Assembly (NCBI GenBank): GCA_023052935.1
Contig: CM041292.1
Location: forward strand, 117,672,936-117,736,935
Direction: 5' to 3'
Length of the DNA stretch: 64,000 bases
Origin: Piezodorus guildinii
Lineage: Eukaryota; Arthropoda; Insecta; Hemiptera; Pentatomidae
This document shows, piece after piece, positions 35,500-48,639 of this stretch; the stretch's first letter is position 1, and the number at the start of each line of letters is the position of its first letter. The notes under the pieces were generated by a model. It did no database searches. It had not been told where the DNA came from and saw nothing but the letters and a program-made list of their open reading frames with translations. The translations under genes and the position numbers were made by a program.

Positions 35500-37316
35500 C
35501 TATACATCCTCAATAAGAAATAAATAGATAAATAATTACAATATTGAAGAGCAGCAGAAAATCCAAAGCAAAAAAAGAAATAAAGAAAGAAAAAAACACA
35601 AATAAGTATATAAAAACCTCAACAAAAAACAGAGTCCTTGATAAATGCACCAAAATAAAACTAAATATTCTTTGAAACGTTTTTACGCCAGGATTTCTCC
35701 CTCGCAACCACCTACCAGGTTTTGCCTACACTCTGCACTATATTTTAACATTATATTTATTAAAAATATTTTTAATAAATAATTGACGAAGTTTAAATAA
35801 TTTCAAATGTTTTGCGAATTTTATGAACTTATTCTATGCAATGACATTTATTTATTTTTTCGAATTCTCTACCCGCAAGGGTTATTGACAGTTGTTTTTC
35901 CTTTCGAACTTTATTATTTATTTGGGTAATAATAATACCCATATTATGGGCTCTTTTCAGAAACTCTTTAAGGGAATCCACATATTTTTCACAAACAGTT
36001 TCGCCTATATTTATCTGCTTCCTTAATACGGTTTAATCTTGGCAGTCTACAAATGTGTGATAGTTATGGGCTTAACAGTTAAATAATTGTATTATATTAT
36101 ATGCCGTTATATTTAAACAAATCATTACCTTTGAAAATTGTTCGATGTATAATAATTTAAATTAGCAATAAAACAATAAAAACCTCAAATCCTGGTAGGG
36201 ATGTGTATGGGACCTCCAGTTGTTAAACGGATTCTATCTAAGCCGTCTGTGTTGTCTCCTGAATTTTTTTTTCAAATATATTTAGCGTTATTACTCTAAA
36301 ATAAATGGTAACGTATCCCTAAATATTTTAACTATTTTTTAATTTATTCAGTAATATTACATCTGTCTCAGTGAGGACATTCTTAGTGATTATATAAATT
36401 TTATGAAGAGAGGATCTGAATGAACATGTAAATGCATAGATAAATATTTATTTAAAGTATATGGTCAATTACCTTATCTTCGATTAAGGAGTTTATAAGC
36501 ACATACCTGAAACAAAATAAAATCAATTATAATAATCATAAAAATAATTATAAGCTTATAATAGTCCAACATACATCAAAATTGAATATAAAGGATAAAA
36601 CATAAGAAAGTAAAACATAAGTAACATAAGTATAACATAAGTAAAACATAAGTAAAACATAATAAATTATATTGTATTTAATCCATTGTAAGAATTATTG
36701 AAAAATAAATTCGCATGATATTCAGAAGAGTAAGATGCATTGCCGTAACTAACGATGTCAGGACAACAAAGTATTTTTTTTCTCTGCGCTCTTTCTTAAT
36801 CCTTAATAAAAAATAACCTATTCCATCGCTACAACCTTACCTAATAATATATTTCAATAATAGCCAGTAATAAAAAGATAAATATTATTCGGGAGCGTTG
36901 TTCTAGTGAATAATGCTTAAAACTGAAACTTTCAAGTTATAAAAAGTGGCTAATATTTTCAAACATAAAATTGAATTTTAATGGATATAATTTCATTTTA
37001 TCATTTTATTAACAGAATCTTCGCCCCAATAATGCAAGTCTGAATTTAATTATTAAACCCTGAGAAACGGCATTATATATGATAGAAATATTCGAAGACA
37101 TTTCTCTGCAAGTCTCGCTTGTGGTAGCTTGCAAGATGATTGGAGCTTGTAGGAGTGGGCAGGTAAGAGGACCTAAAAACCGGAACGGCTAATGATCCAC
37201 ACCGCTTGAGAGTAAGGAACAGTTTTTCCGACGAGGTTTCCAGTCTGGAGAGCTATTTCACCGCTTTTCATTAGAAACGAGAATCGTAAATCTCTTTGGC
37301 GTCAGTGATTCCACCT
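35500..37316. other. AT-rich spacer
   Basis: No gene recognised. A short tandem repeat of cataagtaaaa-type units lies at 36598-36661. A G+C-richer patch at 37080-37300 has short open frames on both strands (plus MIEIFEDISLQVSLVVACK; minus GEIALQTGNLVGKTVPYSQ) and a donor-like gggcaggtaaga. It may hold an exon. Confidence 0.4.
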
Positions 37317-37332
37317 TTCTCCTCTCTCTCTC

Positions 37333-37402
<70 letters not shown>

Positions 37403-37420
37403 CTATCTATCTCTCTCTCT
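37317..37420. repeat. (CT)n microsatellite
   Basis: About 100 bp of CT repeat with short interruptions. Frames across it on both strands (Arg-Glu and Ser-Leu repeats) are artefacts. Confidence 0.95.
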
Positions 37421-37774
37421 TTGGTTTTCTCTGTTTTCTGAAGAGGATGGACGTTGGAGAGCTTCCAAATCCCTTTCTTGATCGAACCACTTTTGTTCAT
37501 AGGCTGTAATATAAATCTTCACTAAAAGGTAAAGAAGATTTATGAACATAAGGCATTGATTGCAATAACCGTTTATTTTTTAATTGATATTGTAAAATAA
37601 TATAAATAGGTAAAAAATGACAATAGGACTATAATACACTAGGAAATATTTATGAAGTTTTGGACCGTTAGCAGTGACATTGTAATGTTTGTTCATTCTT
37701 ATTGATTCAACGTATTATATTCTTTTATACCCTAACAATGAATAATTTTTTTATTATTATATTTCCTTTGGTCC
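37421..37774. other. AT-rich spacer
   Basis: No recognisable feature. Confidence 0.4.
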
Positions 37775-38015
37775 GGACCAGGTATTAATACTTTCATGAC
37801 AAACTCCATTCTCACTCCAATCCACTAGTTTCAGTCCTTTCTTCCTCTTCGATTCCCGATAATCCTCCGAGGCGCCTGAAAAGGTGATGGTCCCAGCACC
37901 TTCTAGTTTAGAATATTTTTAGAGTGCTTCCAATGGGAAGCTTCTCTACATGTATTTCATGTCATTGTATTATATAACTATTACATTAACTTGATGTATT
38001 ATTTTTTACAGTTAC
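37775..38015 (+). mobile_element. LINE J fragment, ORF end and 3' UTR
   Basis: Plus-strand end of the jockey-like LINE. aggtattaatactttcatg and gacaaactccattctcac correspond to the (Y)HSFHDKLHSH segment. ataatcctccgaggcg gives NPPRRLKR, and cttccaatgggaagcttc begins the 3' UTR. It closely parallels 62600-62840. Confidence 0.75.
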
Positions 38016-39367
38016 ATCCTTTTCAGTTTAAAACGAATCAAAGCACCACTATTAATTAACTAATAAGACAAAGTTAGTTATCGAAATGTTATATAATGTA
38101 TGTCATCTATTCTGAGAATTCTAAACACATTTCAATTAAACATAACTAAAACAGTTATATATAACTTTCTTTACACGAAAATATCGTATTGAAATTAGTT
38201 TGAAACTTCAGTAAATGCCCTCAAACAAGCTCTGTATCAACATGTAAATGTATTACGGGCCAGGCTTCCCAACTTGTAGCCACCTCACGAGCTAGGAGTT
38301 TCACATAACACTGCAGTGGGCGGTCGCTCATTCATTAACAAACTAATTAAAATTCTAATTAATTTTGACATTTAAAGATCAAAATTGTTGATGTACCCGG
38401 AAAAAAAATATTGCAAATAAATTGTCTTCATTTTTAATTTTTATTTTTTTTTTACTGTTTAAGATGGTATAAAAAAAATCTAGTCAAAATAGATGTTTAA
38501 TATGCGGTTTTATTAGTAATCCCTGATTAATTGTTTAAGAATATAATCGGGGGGTTAGGCGTTTTAAAAACATAGTAATATATTTATAAAGTACTCACCA
38601 ACAGGCAAACAAGAATGTAAATTAAAAATACGATTGCCTGTGCTCAATCAAAAATCAGATGACTGTTAAAAAAAAAATAGCATAAAATATTTTTACACAA
38701 AATCACAATATTTTTTCCGTTTTAATCCAAAGAGGAGAATTTTTTTTTTTTTTTTTTTTTTTTTTTTGAATCGTGTGTGTCAAAGAAAACAGATTTATAT
38801 TGTAAAATAAATTATTAAAATGATGAAGGTATTTTGATGAAATAATAATAGACAATTTTCCTGCTAAGGACTAACATATATACCGATTTTGAAAATTATA
38901 TCTACAACAAGGACTTCTGTATTACCATTTGCCTTCTGTTTCAGAAATTTAAAAATAACTTCCAGAATTAAAACAGTCAAAAACTAATAAACCATTCCGT
39001 TTTTTAAGACCTGGCGTGTAAATTTCAGAACCATTATAAGAAAAAGCATAATTGTAACTGTTTTAATTGTAAAAAATAAATGACATAAGATAATAAACTA
39101 ATATTTTTAGTTTTAATATAGACTCGAAATAATGTTTTAAATGATGATTAACATAAGGATGTAAAAAGGGCATAAAAATATATAAAAACATCCAATTCTT
39201 ATGTGAATATAAATTTTATAAAGTTTTAAAAATAAAACCTTTGTATCAATATCGGTAACTGTGATAAACCTAACAAAAAAAGTGACAAGTTTACAAACAT
39301 TTCGAATTGGAATTTTTTTCTAGGTTATGGATTTTCCTTTGACTATAATATTAACCTAAAAAAAAAA
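38016..39367. other. AT-rich spacer
   Basis: Contains a poly(T) run at 38740-38767 and a slightly G+C-richer stretch at 38250-38340, with no gene or named repeat. Confidence 0.45.
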
Positions 39368-39487
39368 ACCTGTACCACTACAACCCATGAAGGGTCTTGG
39401 GCTCAGTACATATAGAGATTCGTACTGTTTCTAGGCCAACGGCAGTGCAATGAGGTGATAAGGCCTTAATCACGTTCAGCCGCCAGG
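39368..39487 (-). mobile_element. tRNA-derived SINE, family B, 5'-truncated copy 4
   Basis: Only the 3' part is present (plus strand: caacccatgaagggtcttgg, gctcagtacatatagag, gcaatgaggtgataagg). The tRNA-like head is missing, and the copy is cut at gccgccagg by the TTAATA-type simple repeat. Confidence 0.85.
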
Positions 39488-39578
39488 TTAATATTAATAT
39501 TAATATTAATTAATTATTAATTATTAATATTAATATTAATATTAATATTAATATTAATATTAATATTAATAATATTAA
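39488..39578. repeat. (TTAATA)n simple repeat
   Basis: About 90 bp of TTAATA units with a few TTAATTA variants, abutting the truncated SINE B4. Confidence 0.9.
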
Positions 39579-40706
39579 CCTAAACTTTATTTAATTAAAT
39601 TATAGCGCTTGTGAAATCATTAGTATATCAAACTTAATATAATGGATAGATGATTATAAATAATGTTTTCATGATTGATACAATATTAACATAATTAATA
39701 CAGCAATTAATACAGAGATCTCAATTCAATATAAATGTCCCAATGCAGAGTAATTAATATGATAAATTATACTAAATTACATAATCAATATCATAGCGCA
39801 AATGAGGTGCATTAATTGATTGTATCAATTATATTTGTGAGTTGAGCTAAATATTTCCTTCTCTTATCGACGCATTAATCTTACACTTATACAATACTGT
39901 ATATGTGCACTTCCTTATACACTGATATAATATGTATATATAAAAAATGTTACATATTAAGGCGATTCTTCCTTTATATCTAAAAAAATATATATTTTGT
40001 TCATAAACATAATAATAATTAATAAAATCTAGAGCACGCAACCCAGAACTTACTTCTCAAAATCGAGTTTTAAAGAAACACAAAGTAGAAAAATGGAAAA
40101 AAAAAAAAAAAAAAAAACGTGATTGAGAGGCAGCACAGTTAAGCTAGTTAGCATACTGAGATATTTTAAATTAATTCTAAAATTTTATTCAAAACAACGG
40201 AAAAGTTTGGAAAAATTAAGGTATATAACGGGTTAACAAACCAAACTTAAAATAGTTGAATAAATAGAGGTTGAAGCAATATATAAATAAATCCTATAAC
40301 CGGGAATTTGATCACAGGAAAATATAAACAGTGATAAAAAAGAAATGATGACGAAATGAGAGGTAAAGAAAAAAAAAGCGTATCGTGTTATTGAATAGGG
40401 AAGATCAGAAAGGAACAAGCGATGAGGGGATGGGAGAACAAGATAATGGAATGTTTCTCTATTACACTCAATTGGAAAAGTATTACCAAGCCTCAGATAT
40501 TGGGTTCAACTCTCTTAATAGTCAGCATTCTGCATCATAAAAAACTCTTCTTTTCCTAACCTTTTTTCTATTTTTAATCTCGCGTGAATTTCAATTTAAC
40601 ACGGATCCTGAAGTGCGAATAACGAAAAAAGGATATTTCTATATTTTTTAAAATCTATTATGTGTCTGTGATAGATTAACTGTGGAGTGGAGTAGAATAG
40701 ATGAGA

Positions 40707-40708
<2 letters not shown>
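39579..40708. other. AT-rich spacer
   Basis: No gene. A poly(A) run lies at 40098-40118. Confidence 0.45.

Positions 40709-40782
<74 letters not shown>
40709..40782. repeat. (TA)n microsatellite
   Basis: About 74 bp TA tract followed by a short CA and CATA run. Minus-strand frames 40596-40835 and 40648-40941 are artefacts of it. Confidence 0.95.
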
Positions 40783-40791
<9 letters not shown>

Positions 40792-42561
40792 TACATACAT
40801 ACATTCATGTGAAATATGAGACTTGGTGTTTTCATGACAATTTCTTACAAGTGTTATGCTGTAAACAACTGAAATGCTAAATTTGAATAAAAATACATAT
40901 ACGCATACATTTTCACTCCAAGAGTACAAAAAAACACACAATGGTATTCTAAAAAATAAAAATCATTTTGGAATCCAGCAATAAATGTAACCGGGAGCTT
41001 TCACAAAAAATGATGGAACAAGGTTATGAAGGGATTTCTATCTTAGTTTATAATGATGGAAAAATGTGAAAATTAATACTACATTGACGTATGGGAATCG
41101 TCTACTAAAAAACTTATAATGTTTCCAATTTTTATTGTTTTTTGCTCTTTGTTCATTGAATTGTCTTGATCTCGAAAATATTTTCTAATTTTCTTTATCT
41201 TCAGTAATAACCAAAAAATAATAAACCAGAATCGAGTAATATTAGTCACAATGATCCGTAGTATTCAGAAAACTGCCTATTAAAATCATAGTTTAGTGTT
41301 TTTACAATTACAAAATTATAATAACTTACAAATAGTATATAAGTATGGATGCCTAACTTGTAATGTATGTAGTTGAAAACATAGTACCATAATTCTGAGT
41401 GCTTTGAGCATGCTAAAATCCTTATGTATTTAGAATTGTATATTTTAAATATTTTTTCTATATATTAAAATATTTTATATTAGCCGAGAATCGACAGTGA
41501 GTAGTGGGACTCTCCTATTGCTCACTAATCCTCTGATAAAGCGAAAGAAAAAAATTGAAATGAAAACCTGTCTTTATCATGGACTTGGCCCGAGGCATGA
41601 ATTTTATTGGTAGGTACATTTTTTTAAAATAAACATGTATATATATAATTGCAATAAACATATTGCTGAATAAGACATATTGCTGAATAAAACATGATGG
41701 TATATATAAAGAAGATATCATTAACAAAACACAGACATGTCGCCTCCCACGCAAATGAAATTAGTTCCTTGTTTGTCTGCATTGAATCTAACGAGGTATT
41801 CAAGAAACGTAGCTCCGTGCATCTGATAAAATTATATCTAGAGTTGTGAATGTTGTGTGATTCGATAATGGATTGGAATCACATGCCCCATTCAGAAAAT
41901 GTGAATATGAAGCCTGCCTCACATGAATACCAATTCATATTTCAATGTAATACGTATATCTGATTTCACTAAATAAAATAAAATAGACAACCCTTTTATT
42001 ATGCTATATTTATATTATGATTATTCTAAAATCAAACTAATCATTAATATAATAGACCACAATTTAACTCAACGATCAATACCTCCTTTGAGCTTTTATA
42101 ATATAGCATGATTTGATTTAAACTAAACAGTTCAAAGAAGCTTTTATCAAAGTCAAGCTACTGTAAATGATTACTTTAAATAATTCTCATATGACTATAA
42201 AAGCGGAAACGGAAGTGGAATTAACTAAATTACCTAATTTAATTTACCTAATACCTTTAGCTTTAAATTCATTCAACTTTTGTTAATTTACGGCCATTTA
42301 ATAGTACACAGGTAATAAAATATTAAGAATAAAGATAAAAATAAAGATAAAGATAAAGATAAAGATATAAATCTTTATATATAAAATATATATTGATCGT
42401 AAGATACTGTAGTAATCTCAATAGAATTTTTCCATTTGGCATCCTGTATAAAGAATTTGATCTGCTTTTATAACGATATATAAAAATCTGTAATGTACTA
42501 AAAAAATCGATGATTAGACCCAAACATCATTAAATAGTAGTTGACTTACATAGAAATAGAA
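40783..42561. other. AT-rich spacer with one short frame of note
   Basis: A 50-codon plus-strand frame from ATG 41697 to TGA 41847-41849 has a G+C-richer core reading HVASHANEISSLFVCIESNE. It is short and unassigned and could be an exon or chance. An (AAAGAT)n run lies at 42330-42366. Confidence 0.35.
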
Positions 42562-43286
42562 ATAGAAAATAATTTTTATTCTGGGACTGGGTCCCATAAG
42601 AATAACAGCTTTGTACAGTTTAAGTATTCAGCATGTCTGGCCAACAGACCGAAGGAACATAATTTCTACTAATTACATTTATGGGTTAATTTATGTGTGT
42701 ATATTACTCACGTATATACACACATATATACAAGAAAAAAATATATACAATGATAACATAAAGTAAAAACAATTCCTAGAAAATATTGTGTTGAACAAAC
42801 TTAAATATAAATAAATATATAACATCGTTTAAATATATACTATGAACAAATATCACTTTCAAAGTGTGATGTAAGTAATATAAATATCACAGTTTTTAAG
42901 CGTCTTTTTGGGATAGTAAAAGGAAAAGTTGGGATTTGAATGAGGAGAGAGAAGCAGCATGGCGGATAAGAGTAGGTAGAGAATTCCAGAAAGTAGAGGA
43001 GCGGACAAGGAAGGAACGATCAAATGTTTTAGTTCTATGGGTAGGAAAGTAAAGGTCGGAATGGCGGGATCTTGTTTCAAGTGAATGGACTGAATATTTA
43101 AATTGGAGGAGACTGTAAATGTATGGAGGGTGTTGGGAGTTAATGATTTGGTAAAGGTATGCTTCTAGGAAATATTGTCTGCGGATTGGGGGAAGGAGCC
43201 ACTTCAACTCGCCGTAAAAATGGGTTACATGAGACCTCTTCGGAGTACTGAGGACAAATCTTAATAATATGTTCATAATTTATTAT
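42562..43286 (-). mobile_element. LINE fragment G3, best-preserved ORF2 C-terminus
   Basis: The minus-strand frame 42896-43276 (126 codons) is the longest intact LINE frame here: GELKWLLPPIRRQYFLEA, PPYIYSLLQFKYSVHSLE, KTFDRSFLVRSSTFWNSLP and SSFKSQLFLLL. This is the ORF2 tail after the reverse transcriptase in CR1/L2-like LINEs. The 3' UTR contains ctggccaacagacc (plus strand) and ends with ttttattctgggac. It is 5'-truncated at the same position as G1 (just upstream of the homologous ATG). Confidence 0.88.
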
Positions 43287-43309
43287 TAAGAATCATATAA
43301 GAAACATAT

Positions 43310-44060
43310 AATGGTTCTTTATTTATTCTGGGACAAGTCTCTTCAGAATGAGATAAGAAGTCATTTGAGTAAAATAGTTGTAAAAATTAGGATTAAACTA
43401 ACAAAATGAACAAACTATATAAACTAACAAAATATATCCAAAGGTGAATTCTAATAAAAATGTATAATGAAAAAAAGTATATATGAAGAAGAAAAAAAAG
43501 ATATAGCAAAATAAAAAAAAAGAACTATGTAAACTACAGTTCTGATAGAAAATTATAATTTTTCTGAATGGTTGTAAACTAATACATTATTTATTCATAG
43601 ATCTTTAAAAGGGTAATCAATCGGTGTTGAATGTAAAGAATAAAATGAATATTAAATGCCTAATTAATCGAATCTGTCAGCTTTATTTGTTGATTTTTCC
43701 TGAAATTATTTGGGATTATTTTGAAATTGAATGGACAGGAAAAGGCTAAATAGACGGGATTTAAAAGTTGGGAGAGTTTAAAAGTCCTGAATATAAGAAG
43801 GAATCGGCTTAAGAATGATCTATCGAAAGCTGCGGATCGATGGGACGTTATAAACAGATCAGGAGGCCGCGAGCGAGTATTTCAATTCGAGGAGATCTGA
43901 GATGTAAAATGGACACCGAGATTGGATGGCTTGGACGAAGAAGGATGTCAGGAAGTACTTACGGCAAAGGGAAGGGTAAAGCCATTTCAACTCTTAGTAA
44001 TCGACTAACCGAGGTGTCTCTAAATATCCAAAAGATGAAACGTATAAAACAGTTAAACGT
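43310..44060 (-). mobile_element. LINE fragment G4, related subfamily
   Basis: Minus strand: ELKWLYPSLCRKYFLTSF, then YISDLLELKYSLAAS and SVYNVPSIRSF, and TFKSRLFSLFLSIQF, with three stops. It has the same architecture as G3 but is diverged. The 3' end (plus: ttctttatttattctgggac) lies 30 bp from the 5' end of G3, so two LINEs sit head-to-tail. The plus-strand frame 43840-44070 is a shadow. Confidence 0.8.
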
Positions 44061-45529
44061 TCGTTTATAAGGTGAGATATAATTGGATGATTAGATTAAA
44101 AGTCTTAACATTTGTACTGAGTGAAACAGTGAACTGGAAGAGCAACTCTTATTTTAGACAATATTGTGATTATAAAATGTGCAGTTCAGTGAAGTTTTAA
44201 TTATTCTGTTGACTTCATTAGTGTAGTATTTCTTTTGAAACGAAAAATTTTGTTCCTGAAACACAACTGCTATTACTTAATCAATGAATATTAGCCCAAA
44301 AGAAAGGAGTACGTAAAAAAAAAAAAAAATGTACTAAAAATGAATTATTAATTTCATCAAAATGGGTGTGAATGAAATGTAGTGTTAATAAAACATTTTA
44401 AACTAAATATACAAAATTCACAGTGATTAAATCTTGAACATTATAAGGTTTAAGTTTAAGAACCTTAACTGCTTAATCTGAAAATTTCATAAGTGATTAT
44501 TTATTATTATTATTATTTTTTAATAGAAATATTTATCTATTATTTTGGGTTAAGGGGAATTAGAGGGAAAATCGAATGATATAGATATACTGTATTCAGA
44601 TGTAAACGGTTCTATCAAAAATTATATACAGGTCTTAAACTTTCTGTTACCAAGTTATGAAGTACTGAGGGAGATACTCTCTATGTTTTCTGTTTTCTCT
44701 CGTCCCAGCATGAAAGTTATAATGTAATATAAATTACCCCTAGAAATGACTGTTTTCATAATGATATGCTAACCGTCATGTTGGCTGTAACTTGAAATAA
44801 TATAAATTACATAGTTATTTCGACATTTTTCCATTAATGGTAAATGTACTATAGAAATATTTCTCCGTTGATAATATATGAAACTACTTTACAATCCAAT
44901 AGAAAAGCACACAAAAGATTCAATTTTATAAAGAGCTGAGATGTTATATTATTAAAGCAACGAATTCATCAAGAGAGTATAAAGAGTGGAAAGGAAAGTA
45001 AGTGGACATGGGTCTCTGACCAAGTTGGAATTGAGTTTGTAGCATTAGGTTTGTTAAATGGGTGGAGGCTAAACTGGGTTTAGTGTATGCTTTAACTCAG
45101 GAACGAGATCCTGATTCCCTTGTCACAACTTTATTCCTAAGCCCCCTATCGGGTCAGTTGGGAAGGGAACAAAGAGTAAATTAAAGCTCGAGAAATCACA
45201 GGGGAAAAAAAATTAAAAAACAGCACTGTTACTCTAGTAGCTGAGGTAAGAATCCTTAAACTGAAGATCTGAAGGTCTACAATTTAAAATATAAGACAAT
45301 TTCGTATTATTTCAAAATAATAGATAAATCCATTCGCTCCATTTTTGTTATTCTTTTGGGTTTCATTAAAATAGAAAATATAATTAATGAGTAGAATGTC
45401 CACCATAACGAAAGTTAATTTCTAAGTAATGTTTAAGATGAGCTTCAAGGGTTAAAATTATGCCGTATGTATGTCCATTCATAGCTCTACCTCTCTAAAA
45501 ACCCATTTTGATAGTATTTTGGTTTATTA
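44061..45529. other. AT-rich spacer
   Basis: No gene recognised. The stretch 45000-45200 is slightly G+C-richer, without motif or frame. Confidence 0.45.
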
Positions 45530-46001
45530 TTTTCAATAATGAACCTTTGTAATCGACTAAAAAAAAAATTACCCCTCAAAATTTGAGTGCTTACGTTTCA
45601 AGAGGGTTCGAACTCGAATAACGAATAAAAAAAATCGCCGTCCGCGGAATTTCTCCGGAACGATAGGACCAATTTTTTGGAAATTCGCCACAAAAATACT
45701 AGGGAGTGCAGCGATGATCTTAACACCTAGACGTTGCTTGTAGCTGGTTTGTTTTAAAATAGCGGCCTACTTAAATTCATTTAATTCAATATCTGATTTA
45801 TTTTTTAAGATAGAGACAAAATGTATAAGTGTTTATTAACCAAAAAATCACGAGTAATTATAAAAAAGAGAAAAAAGAAAGAAAAAAAATTAAAATTGTT
45901 TCCGTTATATTTTAATTTTTTTTTTTGGCTTTTAGTGATATTTAATAGATAATTAAATTTTCTACAAAATAAAAAAAAAATAAAATAAAATAAATAAATA
46001 A

Positions 46002-46039
<38 letters not shown>

Positions 46040-46240
46040 CATTGAAATTGGCTAAGGACTAGCAGAATAGCGTTTTGAAATTAGCACTGGTGCTACGCCA
46101 TTTTCCTTTGAATAACTTATTTTCATATTAATTAATTGCTTATCTATAGATTTATAAACAGATATACAATATATTGTAATTTTCAAATAATAAACCATTG
46201 TGAAATAATTTTCAGCGTTTTTATAATCAAAATAGTACTC
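45530..46240 (+). repeat. Interspersed repeat family L, copy 2
   Basis: Shares the proximal block (aacctttgtaatcg, ttgag, ttacgtttcaaga) and distal block (caaataataaacca, cagcgttttt) with 9380-9760. The middle is G+C-richer (cgccgtccgcgg, ctccggaacgatagg). A poly(A) tract lies at 46001-46038. Coding capacity is not seen. Confidence 0.55.
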
Positions 46241-46269
46241 CTCATAATGGTCATAATATCTTCAAACAA

Positions 46270-46385
46270 ATTTAATTGTATGATCATCCTATTGTATGAA
46301 TGAGATCCTGTAGCACTATTATTATTGTCTATTATGACAAATTGTAATATATAAGAATAAAAAAATAAAAAAATAAAAAAAAAAA
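46270..46385 (+). mobile_element. LINE H 3' tail, short copy
   Basis: tgaatgagatcctgtagcac followed by tattattattgtctattatg and an A-rich tail. It is nearly identical to the tail at 63520-63605, so this is a severely 5'-truncated retrotransposon copy of about 0.1 kb. Confidence 0.75.
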
Positions 46386-47609
46386 TGTATGATCAGTCTA
46401 AGCATCGCTTTTCTGTTACCGACTTTAATGATTCGTTTTTAAATGATATATATTAGATGATAAATATTTCATTTTTTGTTAATTTATAAACGTTTATACA
46501 CATAACTTCGTTATTAGTACATATAACATCGAAACGAAGCCTAATATGCTTGAATATTTCTTATAAATCAAATAAGAATTTAAAATATATCAGAAGATGT
46601 ATAGTTTTTATGTTTTCCGAAAATTATTTATTTAAGGTCTTAGAAAAAAAATGTATCCACCACTTAGAGGACGATTTTTTCTCGAAACCAGCCTTATTAC
46701 ACAAGAAGGTATCTATCTAGAAGGTAATATGTGCTTCCTTTTAAAAAAATCGATTCAAAGTCATTGCCACTTTAAAGATACTCCGATAACCACGTGAAAT
46801 AAATGTATGTTGCTTTAATAAATATTAACTTTAACAAAAAATACAACGAAATACACTTTGTCGTCCATATTTATTAATATGTCGTGGGTTTTATTGATTA
46901 TATTGACTCATCTGTCATACAAGGACAATTATAACGACCAATTTGCCCAATGAATGTTTCATAGATTCGATTCGTCTATTACCATGCGGAAAACAATCCG
47001 AAAACGATTAGACGAATTAAAACTTCACTCAATAAGATTGCATTGTCTGCATCATATTATTGAAAGTAGAGAGCGGAAAGAAAAGAACACTTGATGATTC
47101 CGTATATTCAAATCATCACGAGCAGCTAACTGATACTAATGGTCGATCGACAATGGAACTATTACTAAACTATTATATCTGTGCGAGGTAATGGTGCAGC
47201 GAGAGGAGTCACAGCAAACAGAATGTATTACGATCATTGTCCTGTGTGACAAAAGATGTTGGAGAAATATACAAGTGGTAGCGAAGACAATGGACAGGAG
47301 TATTGAATAGAGGAACACGGATGGACGATGGGTGTGATGTGGAGTACAATGGTGGCTCCTGCTAATGAAGAAGTGCCAGGAGTCAATGGGTCAGTCAGGG
47401 CCAGGCTCTGGATCTGTCAGAGCCTTTGTTAGCCTGTCGCTCACCTCCATCCTCTAGTGAGCAGTTCTTTGCGGGGAGGACTGTGCGATTTAATTAATAC
47501 CGAAATATCCTTAGCAAAAAAACAGATCTAATCATGGATTGTTGTTTAGAACTACATCAACACTGATAGAATATAACTAGTACATATCTATAAAAACATG
47601 ATTAAAAAA
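46386..47609. other. Spacer with short frames and a G+C-richer island
   Basis: Two short ATG frames on the plus strand (46651-46797, MYPPLRGRFFLETSLITQEG...; 46954-47094, with MRKTIRKRLDELKLHSIRL) are within chance expectation. The island 47090-47490 is G+C-rich and unique. It is open on both strands (plus MGVMWSTMVAPANEEVPG; minus hydrophobic 47136-47318). It could be an exon or regulatory element. Confidence 0.35.
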
Positions 47610-48340
47610 TCTGGTGCCCACAACACACGACTCTCACTTACCTCTGTTATTTATATCAACTGAAGAATTTTTCAACACATATAGACGATAATAAGTTGTT
47701 AAAAAATCATTTACATTGCGTTTTAATATGAACATGTGTTTTATTAAATAATCTATTATATTATTATCTATGACAATCAATTTGTTTTATTGGCTTTTTA
47801 TCACTTTCTGTTAAGTTTTACAAAATTATGTATTAAATAATGTTTTTCCTAAAATATAAATCTTTCCAACGGTATATTATATATCTATATTACTGTTTTA
47901 TGTAAAAAAACACAAAAATATCATACAAATATATTTTTAAACCTTTCTCCATTAGTTGATTATCAAAATTCGTTCAACTTAAGTATTTAGCTGTTTTTTA
48001 GCAATGGTCAACAAATGATTTGGCTATAAAATCTACAAAATTAAAGGTACTTTGATGGAAGAAATTTTAAAATATCGCATAATTAAACCTACATGATGTT
48101 AAACCCCATTAAACTTTACATCAATATAGAGAGTTTAATGAAATAATAGATCCGTTTTGGATGCTAAATGCACGGTATAAAGTGGCTCTTCTGGTAGCTG
48201 ATTTTGATATAAAAGTTTTTGTAACTTTTCGGGCGTATATTTGTCTTAAATATGAAATTCCAGTTTCATAGGACTTTCCGTTTACGCGCTGGAGTTATCA
48301 TACACACACACAGATATTTCATATATAGGTAAGTGAAAGT
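47610..48340 (+). mobile_element. Family D non-autonomous element, copy D8
   Basis: Plus copy (731 bp). It starts tctggtgcccacaacac after an A-run, keeps cgactctcacttacctc, and has a short CA tract at 48301-48311. The distal G+C-rich block is deleted, so CA is joined directly to atttcatatataggtaag and tgaaagt. An A-run follows. Confidence 0.88.
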
Positions 48341-48639
48341 AAAAATATAATACAGATAAACAAAATATACTAATTACGGCAGAATGAGAATCTAACTTCA
48401 AAAGTATGTTATTTATTTATATTTTTAACTGGTAACAAACAAACAATCTCAGTATAGAAATTAGAAAAAAAAAAAACATCCAATATTCTATTAAAGGAAA
48501 GAAATGAGTCACAGAATATATACTTTCATTAGAATATACTTTCAGCTTTTCAGCTGAACGGGTGGGTAACCTATAGTTTAATCTGTTTAATCCGTATTTA
48601 CAACAAAATCATTGTTGTTCTTGATGTTATTTTAATTAT

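Noticed and set aside
36598..36661. Direct repeats with similar spacing, considered as a CRISPR-like array
   Set aside because: Units are about 11 bp with no unique spacers: a simple tandem repeat in an animal genome.
37258..37500. Frames on both strands across the CT tract
   Set aside because: Arg-Glu or Ser-Leu repeats encoded by the microsatellite.
40596..40941. Frames with long Tyr-Ile repeats, also at 28007-28234 and 55769-55984
   Set aside because: Artefacts of (TA)n microsatellites.
43840..44070. 76-codon plus-strand frame starting MGRYKQIRRPRAS
   Set aside because: Antisense shadow of the LINE G4 C-terminal coding remnant.
46651..47094. Two adjacent short ATG frames (48 and 46 codons)
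   Set aside because: Frames of this length are expected by chance many times in AT-rich DNA of this size. No splice, domain or repeat evidence.
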